This document shows positions 1 through 9,276 of a stretch of 64,000 bases of DNA, piece after piece; within the stretch, counting starts at the first letter, position 1, and each line of letters opens with the position of its first letter. The translations under genes and the position numbers were made by a program. Under the pieces are notes generated by a model. That model was not told the origin of the DNA and searched no databases. It worked only from the letters and a program-made list of their open reading frames with translations. The DNA comes from Hyphomonas chukchiensis. GTDB taxonomy: Bacteria; Pseudomonadota; Alphaproteobacteria; Caulobacterales; Hyphomonadaceae. Where the stretch lies: assembly GCF_000682695.1 (NCBI RefSeq), contig NZ_AWFG01000012.1, forward strand, positions 30,032 to 94,031, read 5' to 3'.

Positions 1-1
1 C

Positions 2-259
2 ATTGGCGGCGAAGGCTTCGTCTCGGCTGCGGTCTGGCCCGAGCCCGAGCCCGCCCTGTTGGTCGACGACAGCGTTACGATGGCTGTTCAGGTAAACGGC
101 AAACGCCGCGGCGAAATCACTGTCGCGAAGGACCTCGCGAAGGAGGCCGTAGAGGCCGCTGCCTTCGCGGATCCGGAAGTTGCCGCCTTCCTCAATGGCA
201 AGGACGTCAAGAAAACCATTGTCGTTCCCGGCCGCATCGTGAATATCGTGGTGGCATGA
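2..259 (+). CDS. leuS: Leucyl-tRNA synthetase, C-terminal end (partial)
   Basis: This is the last 85 codons of a frame already open at the window edge. It reads through a tryptophan-proline stretch (AAVWPEPEP) into VTMAVQVNGKRRGEI and ends KKTIVVPGRIVNIVVA. That is the C-terminal additional domain of class I leucyl-tRNA synthetase, which contacts the tRNA elbow. The catalytic HIGH and KMSKS regions lie outside the window. The stop overlaps the ATG of lptE by 4 bases (ATGA), so leuS, lptE and holA look like one transcript, an order common in alphaproteobacteria. Identification rests on the conserved tail only, but the tail and the neighbours agree. Confidence 0.9.
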   Translation: MGGEGFVSAAVWPEPEPALLVDDSVTMAVQVNGKRRGEITVAKDLAKEAVEAAAFADPEVAAFLNGKDVKKTIVVPGRIVNIVVA

Positions 260-729
260 AACACTTCCTCGCCGCCTTCGCCATGCTCACCCTGAGCGCC
301 TGTGGCTTCCAGCCGGTCTATGCACCGGGCAATAGCGCACTGGCCGCAGGCGGGCCCATTACGGTTGAGCCGATCAGCGGACGGTCCGGCTATGTGTTGC
401 GGCGGGCGCTTCAGCAAGAGCTGGCGATCGGCCTGCCGGGCGTTACAGAGCCTGCGACGCTCAACGTGGTCCTGAACGAGAACCTGACGCGGCTGGCCTT
501 CAAGCCGGATGGCGCCGCCTCGCGCTCCAGCCTCTCGGCCACAGCGCGCTATGTTCTCGCCCGGGACAATTCAGCCATTTCAGGCTCCGCCGATGCGGAG
601 ACTGACTTCTCGGTGCCGTCCCAGCCCTATGGCGATATCGCCGCCCAGACCAGCGCCGCGGATCGCACCATGCGCGAACTCGCCAAGCATATCGTGCAGG
701 ATCTGCGTCTCCAGCTCATGGCTGACTGA
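256..729 (+). CDS. lptE: LPS-assembly lipoprotein LptE
   Basis: 157 residues. The N-terminus is a lipoprotein signal: a hydrophobic run followed by LSAC, with Cys16 as the lipidated residue, then GFQPVYAP, a typical start of alphaproteobacterial LptE (RlpB family). LptE is the outer-membrane lipoprotein that plugs the LptD barrel for lipopolysaccharide export. The protein is short and poorly conserved beyond the first 40 residues, so the call rests on the lipobox, the length and the leuS-lptE-holA order. It starts inside the leuS stop codon, and its own stop overlaps the holA start by one base (TGATG), which implies translational coupling. Confidence 0.85.
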   Translation: MKHFLAAFAMLTLSACGFQPVYAPGNSALAAGGPITVEPISGRSGYVLRRALQQELAIGLPGVTEPATLNVVLNENLTRLAFKPDGAASRSSLSATARYVLARDNSAISGSADAETDFSVPSQPYGDIAAQTSAADRTMRELAKHIVQDLRLQLMAD

Positions 730-1763
730 TGCTGCTAAAGGGCAAGCACGCTGTCGCTTTCGCTCGCAGGCCTGATCCCGCCATCTGGTCTGTGCTGGCT
801 TTCGGCGAAGACGAGGGCCTTGCAAGTGACGCCGCCAGCAGCCTGATCAAGGCGTGGAAGCCCAAACTGGGTGAGCTGGAAGTCACCGTCCTCGACGATG
901 ACGCCATCAAGAAGGACCCGTCCCTCCTCTTCGACAATCTTGAAGCCGTCTCCCTGCTCGGCGATCCGCGTGCAATACGTATACGGACGAGCGGAGACAA
1001 GATCGCCGCGCTGCTTGCTGAAGCCTTGGCCGAAGGCGACAAGCGCCCGGACCGCTATGCCGCGCGGCTGGTGATCGAGGCGGGATCGCTCGCATCCAAA
1101 TCGAAGCTACGTGCTGCGGCGAGTGGTGCCCAGAATGCGGCCTGCCTCCAGCTGTTCGCAGATGAGGCCGGCGATATTGAAGAGCGCGTGAAAACGGCTC
1201 TGCTGGAAGTTGGCGCAACAATCGATGCAGCCGCGCTTCATGCCTTCACCGGCGACCTGCCCGGCCATCGCGGCATCGCCAATGCCGAGATCGAGAAGCT
1301 GGCGCTCTATGCGCGCGGGCTGGGGCGCGATGTGTCGCTTGGCGATATCCGCTCCCTCTCTGCGACAGATATCGACCACAACCTGTCAGCCGCTATCCGT
1401 GCGGCGCTGGATGGCAACCTCGTCGCCGCCAATGTCGCGCTGCAACGTCTTGAGGTGGCAGGCACATCGGCCATCTCGATCCTGCGTGCGCTGCAAAGCG
1501 AAACCCTGCGCATGCTCGATGCGCACAAGCGCATGGCTGCCGGTGAAGGCGCCCCCGGCATGAAGCTGCGCCCGCCTGTCTGGCAGAGTGACTGGCCTGC
1601 CTTTCGCGCGCGCCTCGGCAAGTGGCCACAGAAGCGGCTGATGCGGATTATGGAGCGTATCTATGAAGCCGAGCAGCAGGCGAAGTCAGGATCAGGCAGC
1701 GCCGATCCTGTTGTGCGTGTACTGATGAATGAGCTTGGCCAGGCCGCTGCGAGAGCGTCCTGA
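729..1763 (+). CDS. holA: DNA polymerase III subunit delta
   Basis: 344 residues, the usual size for HolA. It is the delta subunit of the clamp-loader complex that opens the beta sliding clamp. The family is divergent and lacks a P-loop; recognisable parts are the N-terminal region (AFGEDEGLASDAASSLIKAW), the FDNLEAVSLLGDPRAIRIR stretch and a C-terminal helical domain with RALQSETLRML. It starts one base into the lptE stop. Its stop codon abuts the stop codon of the convergent parB gene, giving a shared TGATCA with no intergenic DNA. Confidence 0.9.
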   Translation: MLLKGKHAVAFARRPDPAIWSVLAFGEDEGLASDAASSLIKAWKPKLGELEVTVLDDDAIKKDPSLLFDNLEAVSLLGDPRAIRIRTSGDKIAALLAEALAEGDKRPDRYAARLVIEAGSLASKSKLRAAASGAQNAACLQLFADEAGDIEERVKTALLEVGATIDAAALHAFTGDLPGHRGIANAEIEKLALYARGLGRDVSLGDIRSLSATDIDHNLSAAIRAALDGNLVAANVALQRLEVAGTSAISILRALQSETLRMLDAHKRMAAGEGAPGMKLRPPVWQSDWPAFRARLGKWPQKRLMRIMERIYEAEQQAKSGSGSADPVVRVLMNELGQAAARAS

Positions 1764-2681
1764 TCAGCTTCCGCGTTTGGCGGTCAGGCGCCGGCACACA
1801 TCGTCCAGCTGCTCCAGGTCGCGATACTGGATCCGCAGCTCGCCACCATTCTTGCCATGACGGATGTCTACGGCCAGACCCAGCGTGCGCGTCAGGTCCG
1901 CCTCAAGCGCTTCGGTGTCGACATCCTTCTCCTCGGCCATTTGCTTGGCTGATTTTGTCTCGACAGGTCCGCCCTCGCGCGCCTCTTTAGCCTTGGCCTC
2001 AACCTCGCGAACACTCAGCCCCTTCTCCGCCGCCAGCTTGACGAGCGCCTCAGGGTCCGGCGCGCCAAGCGCAGCGCGGGCATGGCCGGCGCTCAGTTTC
2101 CCATCGCGCACAAACGCCCGCGCGCTTTCCGGCAATTGCAGCAGGCGCAGTGTGTTGGCAATGTGAACCCGGCTCTTGCCGACGCTATTGGCCAGGCTGT
2201 CCTGCGTCCGCCCGAAGCGTTTCATCAGCGCTTCATAGGCTTCCGCCTCTTCGATCGGATTGAGGTCTGCGCGTTGGACGTTCTCGATGATGCCGATCTC
2301 GAGAAGCTCAAGTTCATCGATGTCGCGCACAAGCGCCGGGATCGACTTCAGGCCCGCAATCTTGGCCGCACGCCAGCGGCGTTCACCCGCGATGATCTGG
2401 AACTTGCCCTTATCCTTCGGGTCCGGCCGCACGAGGATCGCTTGCAAGACACCCTTGCTCTTCAGCGACTCCGCGAGCTCGTTCAGCGCGCTTTCATCGA
2501 ATGTGCGGCGCGGCTGGGCCGGATTCCGGCGAATAAGGTCAATATCGATCTCATTCGACGCCACACCCGGCTTGGCAGACAATTCCTTGCCGGAACCAGC
2601 GCCGACAGCATCGACCTCGCCCATCAGGGCCGACAATCCGCGGCCAAGCCGCGTGGGTTTGCTCTTTGCCTCTTCGCTCAT
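1764..2681 (-). CDS. parB: Chromosome partitioning protein ParB
   Basis: 305 residues from the ATG at 2681; the frame is open upstream into parA, but MSEEAKSKPTRLGRGLSALM is the canonical ParB start. The LGRGLSALMG box is followed by a ParB/Srx nuclease-fold domain with the GERRWRAAK motif (CTP-binding region). After it come the helix-turn-helix that reads parS (SLANSVGKSRVHIANTLRLLQLP) and a C-terminal dimerisation segment. ParB loads on parS, spreads and acts with ParA to move the origin. The start lies 5 bases after the parA stop, so the two are one operon. Two parS sites are found 1.4-1.9 kb upstream. Confidence 0.96.
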   Translation of the reverse strand: MSEEAKSKPTRLGRGLSALMGEVDAVGAGSGKELSAKPGVASNEIDIDLIRRNPAQPRRTFDESALNELAESLKSKGVLQAILVRPDPKDKGKFQIIAGERRWRAAKIAGLKSIPALVRDIDELELLEIGIIENVQRADLNPIEEAEAYEALMKRFGRTQDSLANSVGKSRVHIANTLRLLQLPESARAFVRDGKLSAGHARAALGAPDPEALVKLAAEKGLSVREVEAKAKEAREGGPVETKSAKQMAEEKDVDTEALEADLTRTLGLAVDIRHGKNGGELRIQYRDLEQLDDVCRRLTAKRGS

Positions 2682-2686
2682 CGTGA

Positions 2687-3493
2687 TCAGGCCGCTCTCG
2701 CTTTTTCGCGTTGCAGGACTTCGGAGGCGAGACGGATATAGGCCTCGCTGCCGGGACACCGATAATCGTAGAGTAGTGCGGGCTTACCGAAGGATGGCGC
2801 CTCGGACAGACGGACATTCCGCGGTATGACCGTGTTGTAGACCTTGTTGCCGAAATAGGCGCGTACCTGGTCGGCCACTTCGTCGGACAGGTTGTTGCGA
2901 CGGTCATACATGGTCAGCACCACGCCCTGGATCTCGAGGCCAGGATTAAGGCCCTGCCGCACGACTTCGACCGTCCGCATCAGTTGGGACAGACCTTCCA
3001 GCGCCAGGAACTCGCACTGTAGCGGCACAAGCAGCGCATTCGCGGCCGTCATGGCGTTCAATGTCAGTGCCGACAGGGATGGCGGGCAATCGATCAGGAT
3101 ATAATCGTATTTGACGAGGCCGCCCATTTCGGCCCGGTCAACATAATTCATAAGCGCTTCACGCAGGCGATAGGAGCGACGCGCATCACCGGCCAATTCC
3201 GTTTCCACGCCAGACAGGTTCTCGTCGCCGGGAACAATGTCCAGGCGCGGCACGATGGTCGAAAGGACCGTCTGTTCCATGTCGACACGGTCAACGACCA
3301 GATCATAACTCGTCAATTGCCGGTCTGCCCTGGAAATACCAAGGCCTGTCGAGGCATTACCCTGCGCATCGAAATCGACGATCAGAACGCGGCGACCTAC
3401 AGCCGCCAATGCAGTTCCAAGGTTAATCGAAGTCGTGGTCTTACCGACCCCGCCCTTCTGATTCACCACAGCAAAAATCCTAGGCTTCGCCAC
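2687..3493 (-). CDS. parA: Chromosome partitioning ATPase ParA
   Basis: 268 residues. The deviant Walker A motif KGGVGKTT sits at residues 13-20, followed by the DFDAQGN switch and DCPPSLSALT, all hallmarks of the ParA/MinD ATPase family. ParA binds DNA non-specifically in its ATP form and drives ParB-parS complexes apart. The start is GTG (no in-frame ATG nearby) with AAGGGAG about 7 bases upstream; it overlaps the rsmG 3' end by 14 bases. The order mnmG-rsmG-parA-parB is the classic near-origin cluster. Confidence 0.96.
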   Translation of the reverse strand: MAKPRIFAVVNQKGGVGKTTTSINLGTALAAVGRRVLIVDFDAQGNASTGLGISRADRQLTSYDLVVDRVDMEQTVLSTIVPRLDIVPGDENLSGVETELAGDARRSYRLREALMNYVDRAEMGGLVKYDYILIDCPPSLSALTLNAMTAANALLVPLQCEFLALEGLSQLMRTVEVVRQGLNPGLEIQGVVLTMYDRRNNLSDEVADQVRAYFGNKVYNTVIPRNVRLSEAPSFGKPALLYDYRCPGSEAYIRLASEVLQREKARAA

Positions 3494-4103
3494 CTTGCAG
3501 CTCCCTTACGATCAACACGACTCCCGACCCACCGCTTCGGCTCGGAATCGCCTCATGAGCGAATCTCCACCTTTGTCGGGCTTCCGTCAATTCTTCTTCC
3601 CAGCGTTCGCCCTTGAGGAATAGCCCTGTTGCACCGTTTTTCATCCAGGGAGAGGCGTAATCCAGAAGTTTCGGAAGCGGCGCAAAGGCCCTCGCCGTGA
3701 CGAAATCGGCGCGGCTGGCCGGTGCCGATTCCACCCGTCCCTTATACACATCGGCCGATAATCCGGCCGCATCAATCGCCGCATTCAGGAACGCCGTTTT
3801 CTTGCCGACGCTTTCCATCATCGTCACGCGGCCCTCCGGCCGGGCCGCCGCGATAATAAGGCCGGGAAACCCTGCGCCCGATCCAAGATCCACGACGCTA
3901 GCCGTCTCCGGAATATGGTCGAGCAATTGAAGGCAATCCCACACATGCCTTTGCCAGATATGCGGCCACTCGCGCGGCCCGATCAGATTCGACTTCATCC
4001 GCCAGGAATCGAGCGTGTCGATCACGCGGTCCAAACGGTTAAGCGTTTCACGTGAAACATTATGAGCGGCCAGAAATACCGCACGGTCATTCTCGCTTGT
4101 CAT
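3480..4103 (-). CDS. rsmG: 16S rRNA (guanine-527-N7)-methyltransferase RsmG
   Basis: 207 residues, also known as GidB. The SAM-binding motif VVDLGSGAGFPGLIIA lies near residues 70-85, followed by the acidic MMESVGKK segment. It methylates G527 of 16S rRNA. It starts 4 bases after the mnmG stop and overlaps parA. A palindromic parS site (4045-4058) is embedded in the first 20 codons, where it encodes part of NVSRETLN. Confidence 0.95.
   Translation of the reverse strand: MTSENDRAVFLAAHNVSRETLNRLDRVIDTLDSWRMKSNLIGPREWPHIWQRHVWDCLQLLDHIPETASVVDLGSGAGFPGLIIAAARPEGRVTMMESVGKKTAFLNAAIDAAGLSADVYKGRVESAPASRADFVTARAFAPLPKLLDYASPWMKNGATGLFLKGERWEEELTEARQRWRFAHEAIPSRSGGSGVVLIVRELQGGEA
4045..4058. other. 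parS: parS centromere site 1 (inside rsmG)
   Basis: GTTTCACGTGAAAC, a perfect 14-base palindrome. It equals the central 14 bases of the widely conserved parS consensus TGTTTCACGTGAAACA; the two outer bases here are C and A. It lies in the rsmG coding frame, about 1.4 kb upstream of the parB start and 7.4 kb from the putative oriC. Confidence 0.9.
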
Positions 4104-4107
4104 CGGG

Positions 4108-5973
4108 TCAGACCGCCTTCGCGCGGCGTTTCACATGGCTGAGCAATGCCGTGAGTGCACCGGGCGTGACACCCTCAATCCGCCCGGCCTGGCCCAGCGT
4201 TGTTGGCCGGATCAATTCGAGCTTCTGACGGACTTCATTCGAAAGTCCACCAACCGATGCGTAATCGATGTCACGTGGAAGCGTCAGACCCTCGTCACGG
4301 CGAAGCGCGGCCACATCCGCCGACTGGCGTTCGAGATATCCGGAATAGAGGGCCTCTATTTCCAATTGGGCGGCCGTCTCGGGAGAAATATCTGAAAGGT
4401 CCGGCCAAACGGCGGTCAGTTCGGGAAAACCGATATTCTTGTAGGCCAGATATTCCCAGGCCGACCTCACCCTGCCGTCCTGATTGATTTCCCATCCGGC
4501 CTGCGCTGCTTTTGCCGGCGAGAGGGTCAGGGCCTGGAGCGTTTCACGCGCGCGGGTTAATGCATCTTGTTTCACGTGAAACACTTTGGCCCGAATCGGG
4601 CCCACACAGCCCATTTCGAGGCCTTTTCGTGTCAGGCGCTGATCCGCATTGTCCGCGCGGAGGGCCAGACGATATTCGGCGCGCGATGTAAACATCCTAT
4701 ACGGCTCGGTCACGCCGCGCGTGACGAGGTCGTCAATGAGGACGCCGATATAGGCTTCGGCCCGGTCAAACATCACGGGTTCTTTGCCCGCAGATGCCCG
4801 CGCCGCATTCAGGCCCGCGACGAGGCCCTGGGCGCCTGCTTCCTCATATCCCGTGGTCCCATTGATCTGACCAGCCAGATAAAGCCCCGCCTGCGCACGG
4901 ACTTCCAGTGCGGGCGTCAAAGCACGCGGATCGACATAGTCGTATTCAATCGCGTAGGCATATTGCCGGATCACCACGTTTTCGAGGCCCGGAATGGTCC
5001 GGATGAATTGATCCTGGACCGTTTCCGGCAGTGACGTGGAAATGCCGTTCGGATAGACCGTGTCGTCGTCGAGGCCTTCCGGCTCCAGAAAGATCTGGTG
5101 ACGGTCCCGATCGGCAAAACGGTGAACCTTGTCTTCGATGGACGGGCAATAGCGGGGGCCGCGTCCGGCAATCGCGCCGGAATAGACCGCCGATTGATTG
5201 ATATTCTCGGCGATGATTGCGTGGGTTTCTGCCGACGTCCACGTGATACCACATGCCACTTGGGGCACGTCGATCCGGTCCGTCATATAGGAAAATGGCA
5301 CCGGCAATTCGTCTGCCGCCTGCATTTCCAATTGGTCCCAGGCTATCGTACTCCCATCAAGACGGGCAGGCGTGCCGGTCTTGAGGCGGCCCATGGGCAG
5401 GCCCATGCCATAAAGCCGGTCAGACAAGCCTATCGCGGGCGCCTCGCCAACACGCCCGGCCGGGATGCGTTTGTCGCCAATATGGATCATGCCCTTCAGG
5501 AACGTTCCTGTAGTAATGACTACAGATCGCGCATGATAGACTGCGCCGGAAAGCCCAACGACGCCCTTAAGGATATCATCCTCGATGATGAGGTCTTCGG
5601 CGCCGTCTTCGATAATCGTGAGATTGGGATAATCCGCCAGCTCCGCCTGCATTGCCTGGCGATAAAGCGCCCGATCGATCTGCGCGCGCGGCCCCCAGAC
5701 AGCCGGGCCTTTGGAGCGGTTGAGCATGCGAAACTGGATGCCGGCCTTGTCGGCCATGCGGCCCATCAAACCATCCAGCGCATCAATCTCGCGCACGAGA
5801 TGGCCTTTGCCGAGGCCACCAATCGCCGGGTTGCAACTCATCTCGCCAATGGTCGATCGCTTGTGCGTTACGAGCGCCGTGCGCGCACCAAAGCGCGCCG
5901 CAGCCGCAGCCGCTTCGCAGCCAGCGTGTCCGCCGCCGATAACAATCACGTCGAATTGGTCTGGCATCGCCAT
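4108..5973 (-). CDS. mnmG: tRNA uridine-5-carboxymethylaminomethyl modification enzyme MnmG
   Basis: 621 residues, also known as GidA. The FAD-binding dinucleotide motif [14 protein letters not shown] is at the N-terminus, and the family signature [16 protein letters not shown] lies near residue 53. With MnmE it modifies the wobble uridine (cmnm5U) of certain tRNAs. The first ATG (5973) is followed two codons later by a second one (5967), and either may be used. It is followed by rsmG after 4 bases. A full 16-base parS palindrome (4568-4583) lies in its C-terminal third, encoding FHVK. Confidence 0.96.
   Translation of the reverse strand: MAMPDQFDVIVIGGGHAGCEAAAAAARFGARTALVTHKRSTIGEMSCNPAIGGLGKGHLVREIDALDGLMGRMADKAGIQFRMLNRSKGPAVWGPRAQIDRALYRQAMQAELADYPNLTIIEDGAEDLIIEDDILKGVVGLSGAVYHARSVVITTGTFLKGMIHIGDKRIPAGRVGEAPAIGLSDRLYGMGLPMGRLKTGTPARLDGSTIAWDQLEMQAADELPVPFSYMTDRIDVPQVACGITWTSAETHAIIAENINQSAVYSGAIAGRGPRYCPSIEDKVHRFADRDRHQIFLEPEGLDDDTVYPNGISTSLPETVQDQFIRTIPGLENVVIRQYAYAIEYDYVDPRALTPALEVRAQAGLYLAGQINGTTGYEEAGAQGLVAGLNAARASAGKEPVMFDRAEAYIGVLIDDLVTRGVTEPYRMFTSRAEYRLALRADNADQRLTRKGLEMGCVGPIRAKVFHVKQDALTRARETLQALTLSPAKAAQAGWEINQDGRVRSAWEYLAYKNIGFPELTAVWPDLSDISPETAAQLEIEALYSGYLERQSADVAALRRDEGLTLPRDIDYASVGGLSNEVRQKLELIRPTTLGQAGRIEGVTPGALTALLSHVKRRAKAV
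4568..4583. other. parS: parS centromere site 2 (inside mnmG)
   Basis: TGTTTCACGTGAAACA, a perfect 16-base palindrome identical to the bacterial parS consensus. It lies in the mnmG coding sequence, 510 bases from site 1. Two identical long palindromes so close to parAB are very unlikely by chance. They would be the ParB loading sites for this chromosome. Confidence 0.95.
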
Positions 5974-6044
5974 CGATAAAGTACCTTTGGAATAGGGGGT
6001 GTTCTGGCGGCTATATAACCGCGCAGGGCCTCAAACCCTAGGGG

Positions 6045-7379
6045 TCATTTGCCGATGCAGAATTCGGAGAAGACAGCGCCCAGCACATCTTCCACACCGA
6101 CAACACCAATGATCGACCCAAGCTGGCGCAAGGCCATGCGGATGTCTTCTGCCGCCATTTCAGCCCCCACGTCTTGCTCAAGGGCATCGCGGGCGGCCTC
6201 CAGACTGCTCAACCCTTGGCTCAGCCGCGCCCTATGGCGCTGGCGTGTTATCAACGGCGCCTCAACTGAAGCCGCATATTGATCAACGAACCGGGCGATC
6301 GCTTGTTCCAGCGGCTCGACGCCGGCGCCATCCCTGGCCGAGATCACATGATCGGCTTTGATGCCTTCCGGCACTGCGACAAGGTCGCTCTTGTTGGCAA
6401 CCACAAGATCCGTATCCAGACGATAGTCCGTGGACAGATGGCTTATGTCAGGGTCACTTGCATCCAGCACGAACAGCCGCAAGTCAGCCTCACGCGCCGC
6501 CACTTCCGCACGTCGCACACCTTCCGCTTCGATCTCGTCATCCGTCACGCGCAGACCAGCCGTGTCCGCAATCCAGACCACATGCCCGCCGAGCACACGG
6601 CGCACTTCAATCACGTCCCGCGTCGTTCCGGCCTTTGCCGTCACGATCGCCGCCTCACGTCGCGCGAGACGATTCAGCAGGGTCGACTTTCCGGCATTCG
6701 GCGCGCCGATAATGGCCACGCGAAACCCGTCGCGGATCCGCTCGCCAATTCCGCCATCGCCCAACGCGGTTTCGATCTCGCCAATCACGCGGCCGAGCTT
6801 CGCCAGGATCGGCGCTGTCGTATCCTGCGGTGCGTCGCCTTCATCGGGAAAATCAATCGCCACTTCAACCAGCGCCAGAACACCTGTCAGCTCAGCGCGC
6901 CATTGGTCATACGTTTCCGACAGCCCGCCACCCAGCTGCCGCAGCGCCTGCGCCTTTTGCGCGGCCGTCTCGGCCTCGATGATATCCGCAACACCTTCAG
7001 CTTCGGTCAGGTCCAGTTTGCCCGCCTCGAAAGCGCGGCGCGTATATTCGCCCGGCTCAGCCATGCGAACGCCGTCATGTGCGGTGAGTGTTTCCAGCGC
7101 GTGCGCGATCACGGCCGCCCCGCCATGCAGGTAAAGCTCAAGCGTGTCCTCGCCCGTATAACTGCCGGGGCCCGGCATGAAGAGCACGAGGCCCCTATCA
7201 ACCAAGGCCCCGTCATTATCGGTCATGTCCGTCAGTGTTGCATGTCGCGCCGCAGGCAGGCCGCTGCCCAGATGGCGCTCTGCCAGATGGCGCACCTGCG
7301 GCCCCGACAGGCGCAGGATCGCTATCGCAGCCGGCGGCGCACCCGAAGCGAGGGCGCAGATTGTGTCGCGCTCGCTCAT
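6045..7379 (-). CDS. mnmE: tRNA modification GTPase MnmE
   Basis: 444 residues, also known as TrmE. The N-terminal tetrahydrofolate-binding domain begins TICALASG. The G domain has G1 GAPNAGKSTLLN, the G2 region TKAGTTRDVIE, G3 DTAGL and G4 NKSD. The protein ends in FCIGK, the invariant C-terminal CxGK. It acts as a heterotetramer with MnmG on the wobble uridine. The 71-base gap to mnmG holds no obvious terminator, so mnmE and mnmG probably share a transcript. Confidence 0.96.
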   Translation of the reverse strand: MSERDTICALASGAPPAAIAILRLSGPQVRHLAERHLGSGLPAARHATLTDMTDNDGALVDRGLVLFMPGPGSYTGEDTLELYLHGGAAVIAHALETLTAHDGVRMAEPGEYTRRAFEAGKLDLTEAEGVADIIEAETAAQKAQALRQLGGGLSETYDQWRAELTGVLALVEVAIDFPDEGDAPQDTTAPILAKLGRVIGEIETALGDGGIGERIRDGFRVAIIGAPNAGKSTLLNRLARREAAIVTAKAGTTRDVIEVRRVLGGHVVWIADTAGLRVTDDEIEAEGVRRAEVAAREADLRLFVLDASDPDISHLSTDYRLDTDLVVANKSDLVAVPEGIKADHVISARDGAGVEPLEQAIARFVDQYAASVEAPLITRQRHRARLSQGLSSLEAARDALEQDVGAEMAAEDIRMALRQLGSIIGVVGVEDVLGAVFSEFCIGK

Positions 7380-7395
7380 GTGCGCTCCATCATGC

Positions 7396-8673
7396 CTAGT
7401 TCTTCATGGCCTCGAAGAATTCGTCGTTCGTCTTCGTCTGGCGCAGCTTGTCGATCAGGAAGTCGATCGCATCGTTCGTGCCCATCGGGCCGAGGATACG
7501 GCGCAGGATATAGATCTTGGACAGCTGGTCGGCCGGCGTGATCAGCTCTTCTTTCCGCGTACCGGACTTCATGATGTCGATTGCGGGGAAGGTGCGCTTG
7601 TCGGCAATCTTCCGGTCGAGCACGACTTCGGAGTTACCCGTACCTTTGAATTCCTCGAAGATCACTTCGTCCATCCGGCTGCCCGTATCGATCAGCGCCG
7701 TTGCGACGATTGTGAGTGAGCCCCCGTTTTCCACGTTCCGCGCCGCGCCGAAGAACCGCTTCGGCCTTTGCAGTGCGTTGGCGTCCACACCACCAGTCAG
7801 CACCTTGCCGGAGCTTGGCACCGTCGTGTTGTAGGCGCGGCCAAGACGGGTGATGGAGTCCAGCAGGATGACCACGTCGCGCTTGTGCTCGACCAGGCGT
7901 TTCGCCTTCTCGATCACCATTTCGGCGACCTGCACGTGGCGCGTCGCCGGCTCGTCGAAGGTCGAGGCAACGACTTCGCCTTTCACCGTGCGGCGCATGT
8001 CGGTCACTTCTTCCGGGCGCTCGTCGATCAGCAGCACGATCAGGTAGCATTCCGGGTGGTTCTCCTCGATCGCGGCTGCAATGTTCTGCAGCAGCACGGT
8101 CTTGCCGGTCCGCGGCGGCGCAACGATCAGGGCGCGCTGGCCCTTGCCGATCGGTGACACGATGTCGATCACGCGGCCCGAGCGGTCTTTCTTAGTGGGG
8201 TCGCGGCTTTCCATCTTCATCCGCTCTTCGGGATAAAGCGGTGTCAGGTTGTCGAAGTGGACTTTCTGGCGGGCCTTTTCAGGCTCCTCGAAATTGATCT
8301 TCGACACGTCGGTCAGCGCAAAGTAGCGCTCATTGTCCTGCGGCGCCGTGATTGGGCCCTCAACGGTGTCACCGGTCCGGATATTCGCCTTTTTCAGCAC
8401 TTCCGGGCTGACATAAATGTCGTCCGGGCCGGGCAGGTAGTTGGATTCCGGCGAGCGCAGGAAGCCGAAGCCGTCGGTCAGCACTTCCAGCACGCCCTGT
8501 CCCGTGATCTCGACTTCGCTGTCAGCCAGCTCCTTCAGGATCGCGAACAGCATGTCTTGCGTACGAAGCGCCGAGGCGTTCTCGACCTCAAGTTCCTCCG
8601 CATAGGCAAGAAGTTCTTCTGGGGATTTTGCTTTGAGTTCGCGGAGGGTGACGCTGGTAACGTTATCGAGCAT
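7396..8673 (-). CDS. rho: Transcription termination factor Rho
   Basis: 425 residues from the ATG at 8673 (a TTG four codons earlier is in frame but less likely). The order is a helical N-terminal domain, an RNA-binding cold-shock-like domain ([20 protein letters not shown]), then the RecA-type ATPase with P-loop [11 protein letters not shown], Walker [17 protein letters not shown] and a Q-loop region. Rho is the hexameric helicase that ends many transcripts, which fits the scarcity of U-tract terminators here. It lies 151 bases downstream of hemJ on the same strand, an order known from other alphaproteobacteria. Confidence 0.97.
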   Translation of the reverse strand: MLDNVTSVTLRELKAKSPEELLAYAEELEVENASALRTQDMLFAILKELADSEVEITGQGVLEVLTDGFGFLRSPESNYLPGPDDIYVSPEVLKKANIRTGDTVEGPITAPQDNERYFALTDVSKINFEEPEKARQKVHFDNLTPLYPEERMKMESRDPTKKDRSGRVIDIVSPIGKGQRALIVAPPRTGKTVLLQNIAAAIEENHPECYLIVLLIDERPEEVTDMRRTVKGEVVASTFDEPATRHVQVAEMVIEKAKRLVEHKRDVVILLDSITRLGRAYNTTVPSSGKVLTGGVDANALQRPKRFFGAARNVENGGSLTIVATALIDTGSRMDEVIFEEFKGTGNSEVVLDRKIADKRTFPAIDIMKSGTRKEELITPADQLSKIYILRRILGPMGTNDAIDFLIDKLRQTKTNDEFFEAMKN

Positions 8674-8836
8674 GGATGAGGCCAATTAAAGGTGGAATCC
8701 GGGTATGATCTGGGTCGGACTGAAATGTGGGGGACCGGGCGAATACAACATCGCGCTGCACAAGGACTGTGCGCCGGTTACAGCGCATATGGGCCTCGAG
8801 AGCCGGTTTCGTCAAGTCTTCAATGGCTTATGGCCC

Positions 8837-9265
8837 TCAGAAGGGCTTCACGGCCACCAGAATGACGATGACGATCATCAGCAGGAACGGCACTTCGTTG
8901 AGCATGCGAAGCCGCCTGGCCGACACGCCATCACCGCCGCGGTCCACTTTCTTGCCGAGACCAATGAAATAGCCGTGCAGCCCGGAAAGGATCAGAACCA
9001 GCAGCAATTTGGCGTGCAGCCAGCCTTGCGAGAGCAGCGCAGGGTTCATCCACAGCATGGTCAGGCCAAACACCCAGACCAGAATCAGGCTGGGGTTCAT
9101 GATGATCATCCGCAATTGCTGCGACGACTTCTTCATCGTCTCGTACAGCGGCTCGCCGGGCGAACTCGACAATTGGTGGATCTTGTAGCGCGGATAGACA
9201 AGCAGGCTCGCCATCAGAGATACAACGAAGATGATGTGAAGCGCTTTCACGAAGAGATAGAGCAT
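8837..9265 (-). CDS. hemJ: Protoporphyrinogen oxidase HemJ
   Basis: 142 residues from the ATG at 9265, chosen because GGAGGCC precedes it and the upstream extension is antisense-like. It is an integral membrane protein of four predicted helices. Its N-terminus contains KALHIIFVVSLMASLLVYPR, with the conserved histidine of the HemJ/UPF0093 family; NPSLILVWVFGLTML and a tail near EVPFLLMIVIVI follow. HemJ oxidises protoporphyrinogen IX in bacteria that lack HemG and HemY. It lies 11 bases after hemH, giving a hemE-hemH-hemJ run for the last steps of heme synthesis. Confidence 0.88.
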   Translation of the reverse strand: MLYLFVKALHIIFVVSLMASLLVYPRYKIHQLSSSPGEPLYETMKKSSQQLRMIIMNPSLILVWVFGLTMLWMNPALLSQGWLHAKLLLVLILSGLHGYFIGLGKKVDRGGDGVSARRLRMLNEVPFLLMIVIVILVAVKPF

Positions 9266-9276
9266 CGTCTGGCCTC

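Noticed and set aside
4267..4282. CACGTG-centred sequence in mnmG as a third parS
   Set aside because: Only about 10 of 16 positions match the consensus, against perfect matches at the two listed sites.
5235..5250. Another CACGTG-centred sequence in mnmG as parS
   Set aside because: It has too many mismatches outside the central six bases.
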